A stretch of 30,971 bases of DNA from an uncultured Candidatus Melainabacteria bacterium (lineage in GTDB: Bacteria; Cyanobacteriota; Vampirovibrionia; Gastranaerophilales; Gastranaerophilaceae). The first letter of the stretch is position 1, and every line of letters begins with the position of its first letter. Below the pieces are notes generated by a model. It saw only the letters and a program-made list of their open reading frames with translations, was not told where the DNA came from and searched no databases. Of the stretch, positions 30,801 to 30,971 are shown piece by piece. The translations under genes and the position numbers were made by a program. The stretch lies in assembly GCA_934757245.1 (NCBI GenBank), contig CAKVLH010000017.1:1-30971 (forward strand), written 5' to 3'.

Positions 30801-30971
30801 TTCAGCCTTAAAAAACGGTGGCATAACTCCAGATATTGCTACTCAAATGTTACGTGAAACATCAAGTACTTATGGCTCATTATTACCAAGCACTTTGAAA
30901 ATGATTGAACATTTTGAAAACAAATTGGCAAAAGGTGAAAAAATCACACCTGATGATATCTATAATGCTAT
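27892..30971 (+). CDS. Giant EF-hand repeat protein, 3' end beyond window
   Basis: Open from the ATG at 27892 (GGAAGGA upstream) to the end of the window, at least 1026 codons without a stop. There is no Sec signal peptide. A canonical EF-hand calcium loop occupies residues 42-53 (D42, N44, D46, G47, L49, E53). Residues about 60-460 are charged and helical. Residues about 467-665 contain three weakly hydrophobic Gly/Ala-rich segments (GEALIMIATLGWGAE, GSFTFGAFAGVFGS, IAEVAAFATDVIGF) that could insert into membranes. A Pro/Gln/Ser linker (about 798-823) leads to tandem repeats of 116 residues beginning at 851 and 967. No enzymatic domain is recognised. The sigma-28-type promoter and missing signal peptide suggest flagellum-linked expression and perhaps export. 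It may be a surface adhesin or effector; both are guesses. Confidence 0.88.
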   Translation, partial: MGFGDYNIQQGNGRKEKLGDIKQGIRREQIDAKLQNLFDTYDDNKDGCLEKSELDTIFQHLADFAGEDKTLDSVENGQINSQFKEKMNIENADFMGFVKSVSDASADIIETKEKQTPDGGKEVTTTYNDGTTETIAFYSNGDYKWKKTEKRTLETSFELIIDGKKHKFNDEAKFKKALEKAEQKNISNAMQNAQNKQKASQSTDGISKYIQLPVSKVHTNTYSKENIDRKESYSPRFIAETLGVNIATEDGKKVVERLSYLPQEALKKLKDGQELKELISSQELEPTFDNISNILEITEGVTLRTEEEYKATEVQRQEILTQIKAANFMANVYETLASYNDQYTDSVGLFGLGSEGIGYVLNKLGLDGENHYQFADSCREWAKNASELKVLNPQKFKEGFKKIYGKTADKYGIDYNSDAFKKCFALAESGKAFDKDNKMTDEYKEAILKAMNIVADDPNDSTFNQVMNSFGEALIMIATLGWGAETKAGATLATTTMSTFSKAGVAIASKQVNNKLLQGALRFSGQAVKLVGPALNEGTKMYLYTAAEGTLTNVSNRAIKQDGFDKLLDTQAQVMTNANGSFTFGAFAGVFGSTVTQKVMQRASKVASKVTTALSEKFSQGAVSANEVFTTILEKSAPTKIAEVAAFATDVIGFTAFESALSIANTLQREGSLTPEKLVNTLMEEFGHQGYSLGQIKVISHLIMMLTGSRSARMQSQKYLQENLPQLKGATLDWVNGGKDGFKINLPDGRRIECKNASEMISSLQLMVRDETAFSGKFDKLNAAKGEGSKNDTSTKTEASPKPTSPQVAPQDKEVQGVRAEKSGKKAYEKPEIADIEDVLPADIAQYLKSVAKNSILKKAGITSDVADKMRIETLGTYGSLLPSTLKMIEHFENKLAKGEKITPDDIYNAIQKFDSYWAEGGYGDKFQNLQRDLISKYWKNADKDFADKFNIAMTRTPEIMEFRTGVAQNSALKNGGITPDIATQMLRETSSTYGSLLPSTLKMIEHFENKLAKGEKITPDDIYNA
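30442..30971 (+). repeat. 348-base in-frame tandem repeat
   Basis: Copy one is 30442-30789; copy two starts at 30790 and is cut by the window end. The unit is 348 bases (116 codons). From 30520 and 30868 onward the copies match over 104 bases with only two differences, while the first 78 bases of each unit are clearly diverged but still alignable (VAKNSILKKAGIT against VAQNSALKNGGIT). The repeat probably continues past the window. Confidence 0.9.

Noticed and set aside
1..30971. tRNA or rRNA genes, IS elements, prophage or toxin-antitoxin pairs
   Set aside because: I looked for cloverleaf-type sequence, transposase or integrase motifs and small paired genes and saw none.

Overview
The window is an AT-rich bacterial chromosome segment with the standard genetic code, mostly short Shine-Dalgarno leaders and no phage, transposase, rRNA, tRNA or CRISPR signal. 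It carries a flagellin, cysteine and serine metabolism genes, two aminoacyl-tRNA synthetases, UDP-sugar enzymes and several long proteins I cannot name. My best guess for the host is a gut relative of the non-photosynthetic Cyanobacteria (Gastranaerophilales / Vampirovibrionia, 'Melainabacteria'). The grounds are low GC, flagella, pheS without pheT, an approximately 420-residue MetK, degenerate heptamer tandem repeats of a kind known in cyanobacteria, and an EF-hand giant protein. This is inference; a marker-gene tree would settle it.

Layout. 1-81 is the tail of an unidentified gene. 82-569 has no gene and is packed with GC-rich inverted repeats. 570-5867 is all on the minus strand: cysE, cysK (cysteine from serine), tyrS, then the overlapping cluster rluD-lspA-secreted NTF2-like protein. 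5971-8119 is a plus-strand operon of a stand-alone receiver protein followed by both subunits of L-serine dehydratase. 8167-10548 is a minus-strand operon of pheS, a secreted M48 metalloprotease and a secreted protein of unknown function. 10669-14314 holds UDP-xylose synthase, UDP-glucose dehydrogenase and a MATE exporter on the plus strand. 14326-20701 is a minus-strand three-gene operon: a membrane-anchored acidic protein, an acidic protein with a C-terminal helix-turn-helix-like end, and a 982-residue zinc-ribbon/STAND ATPase/helical-repeat protein. 20890-25300 holds a lytic transglycosylase, a divergent pair of a GT-C and a GT2 glycosyltransferase, and flagellin. 25382-27681 holds rnhA with a small HEAT-like protein (minus) and, divergently, metK. 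From 27892 to the end runs a very large open gene (at least 1026 codons) with an EF-hand, hydrophobic segments and 116-residue tandem repeats.

How the parts fit. Serine is both consumed for cysteine (cysE, cysK) and deaminated to pyruvate (sdaAB/sdaAA), the latter coupled to a receiver domain. The strongest unexpected signal is a pair of near-consensus flagellar sigma-28 promoters (TAAAGTTT, 11 bases, then a CCGAT-like box). One precedes the lytic transglycosylase and the other the giant EF-hand gene. Both products lack a Sec signal peptide. I propose that they belong to a flagellar late-gene programme and may be exported through the flagellar apparatus. The flagellin itself has no such promoter visible in its 209-base upstream region, which instead contains an imperfect hairpin.
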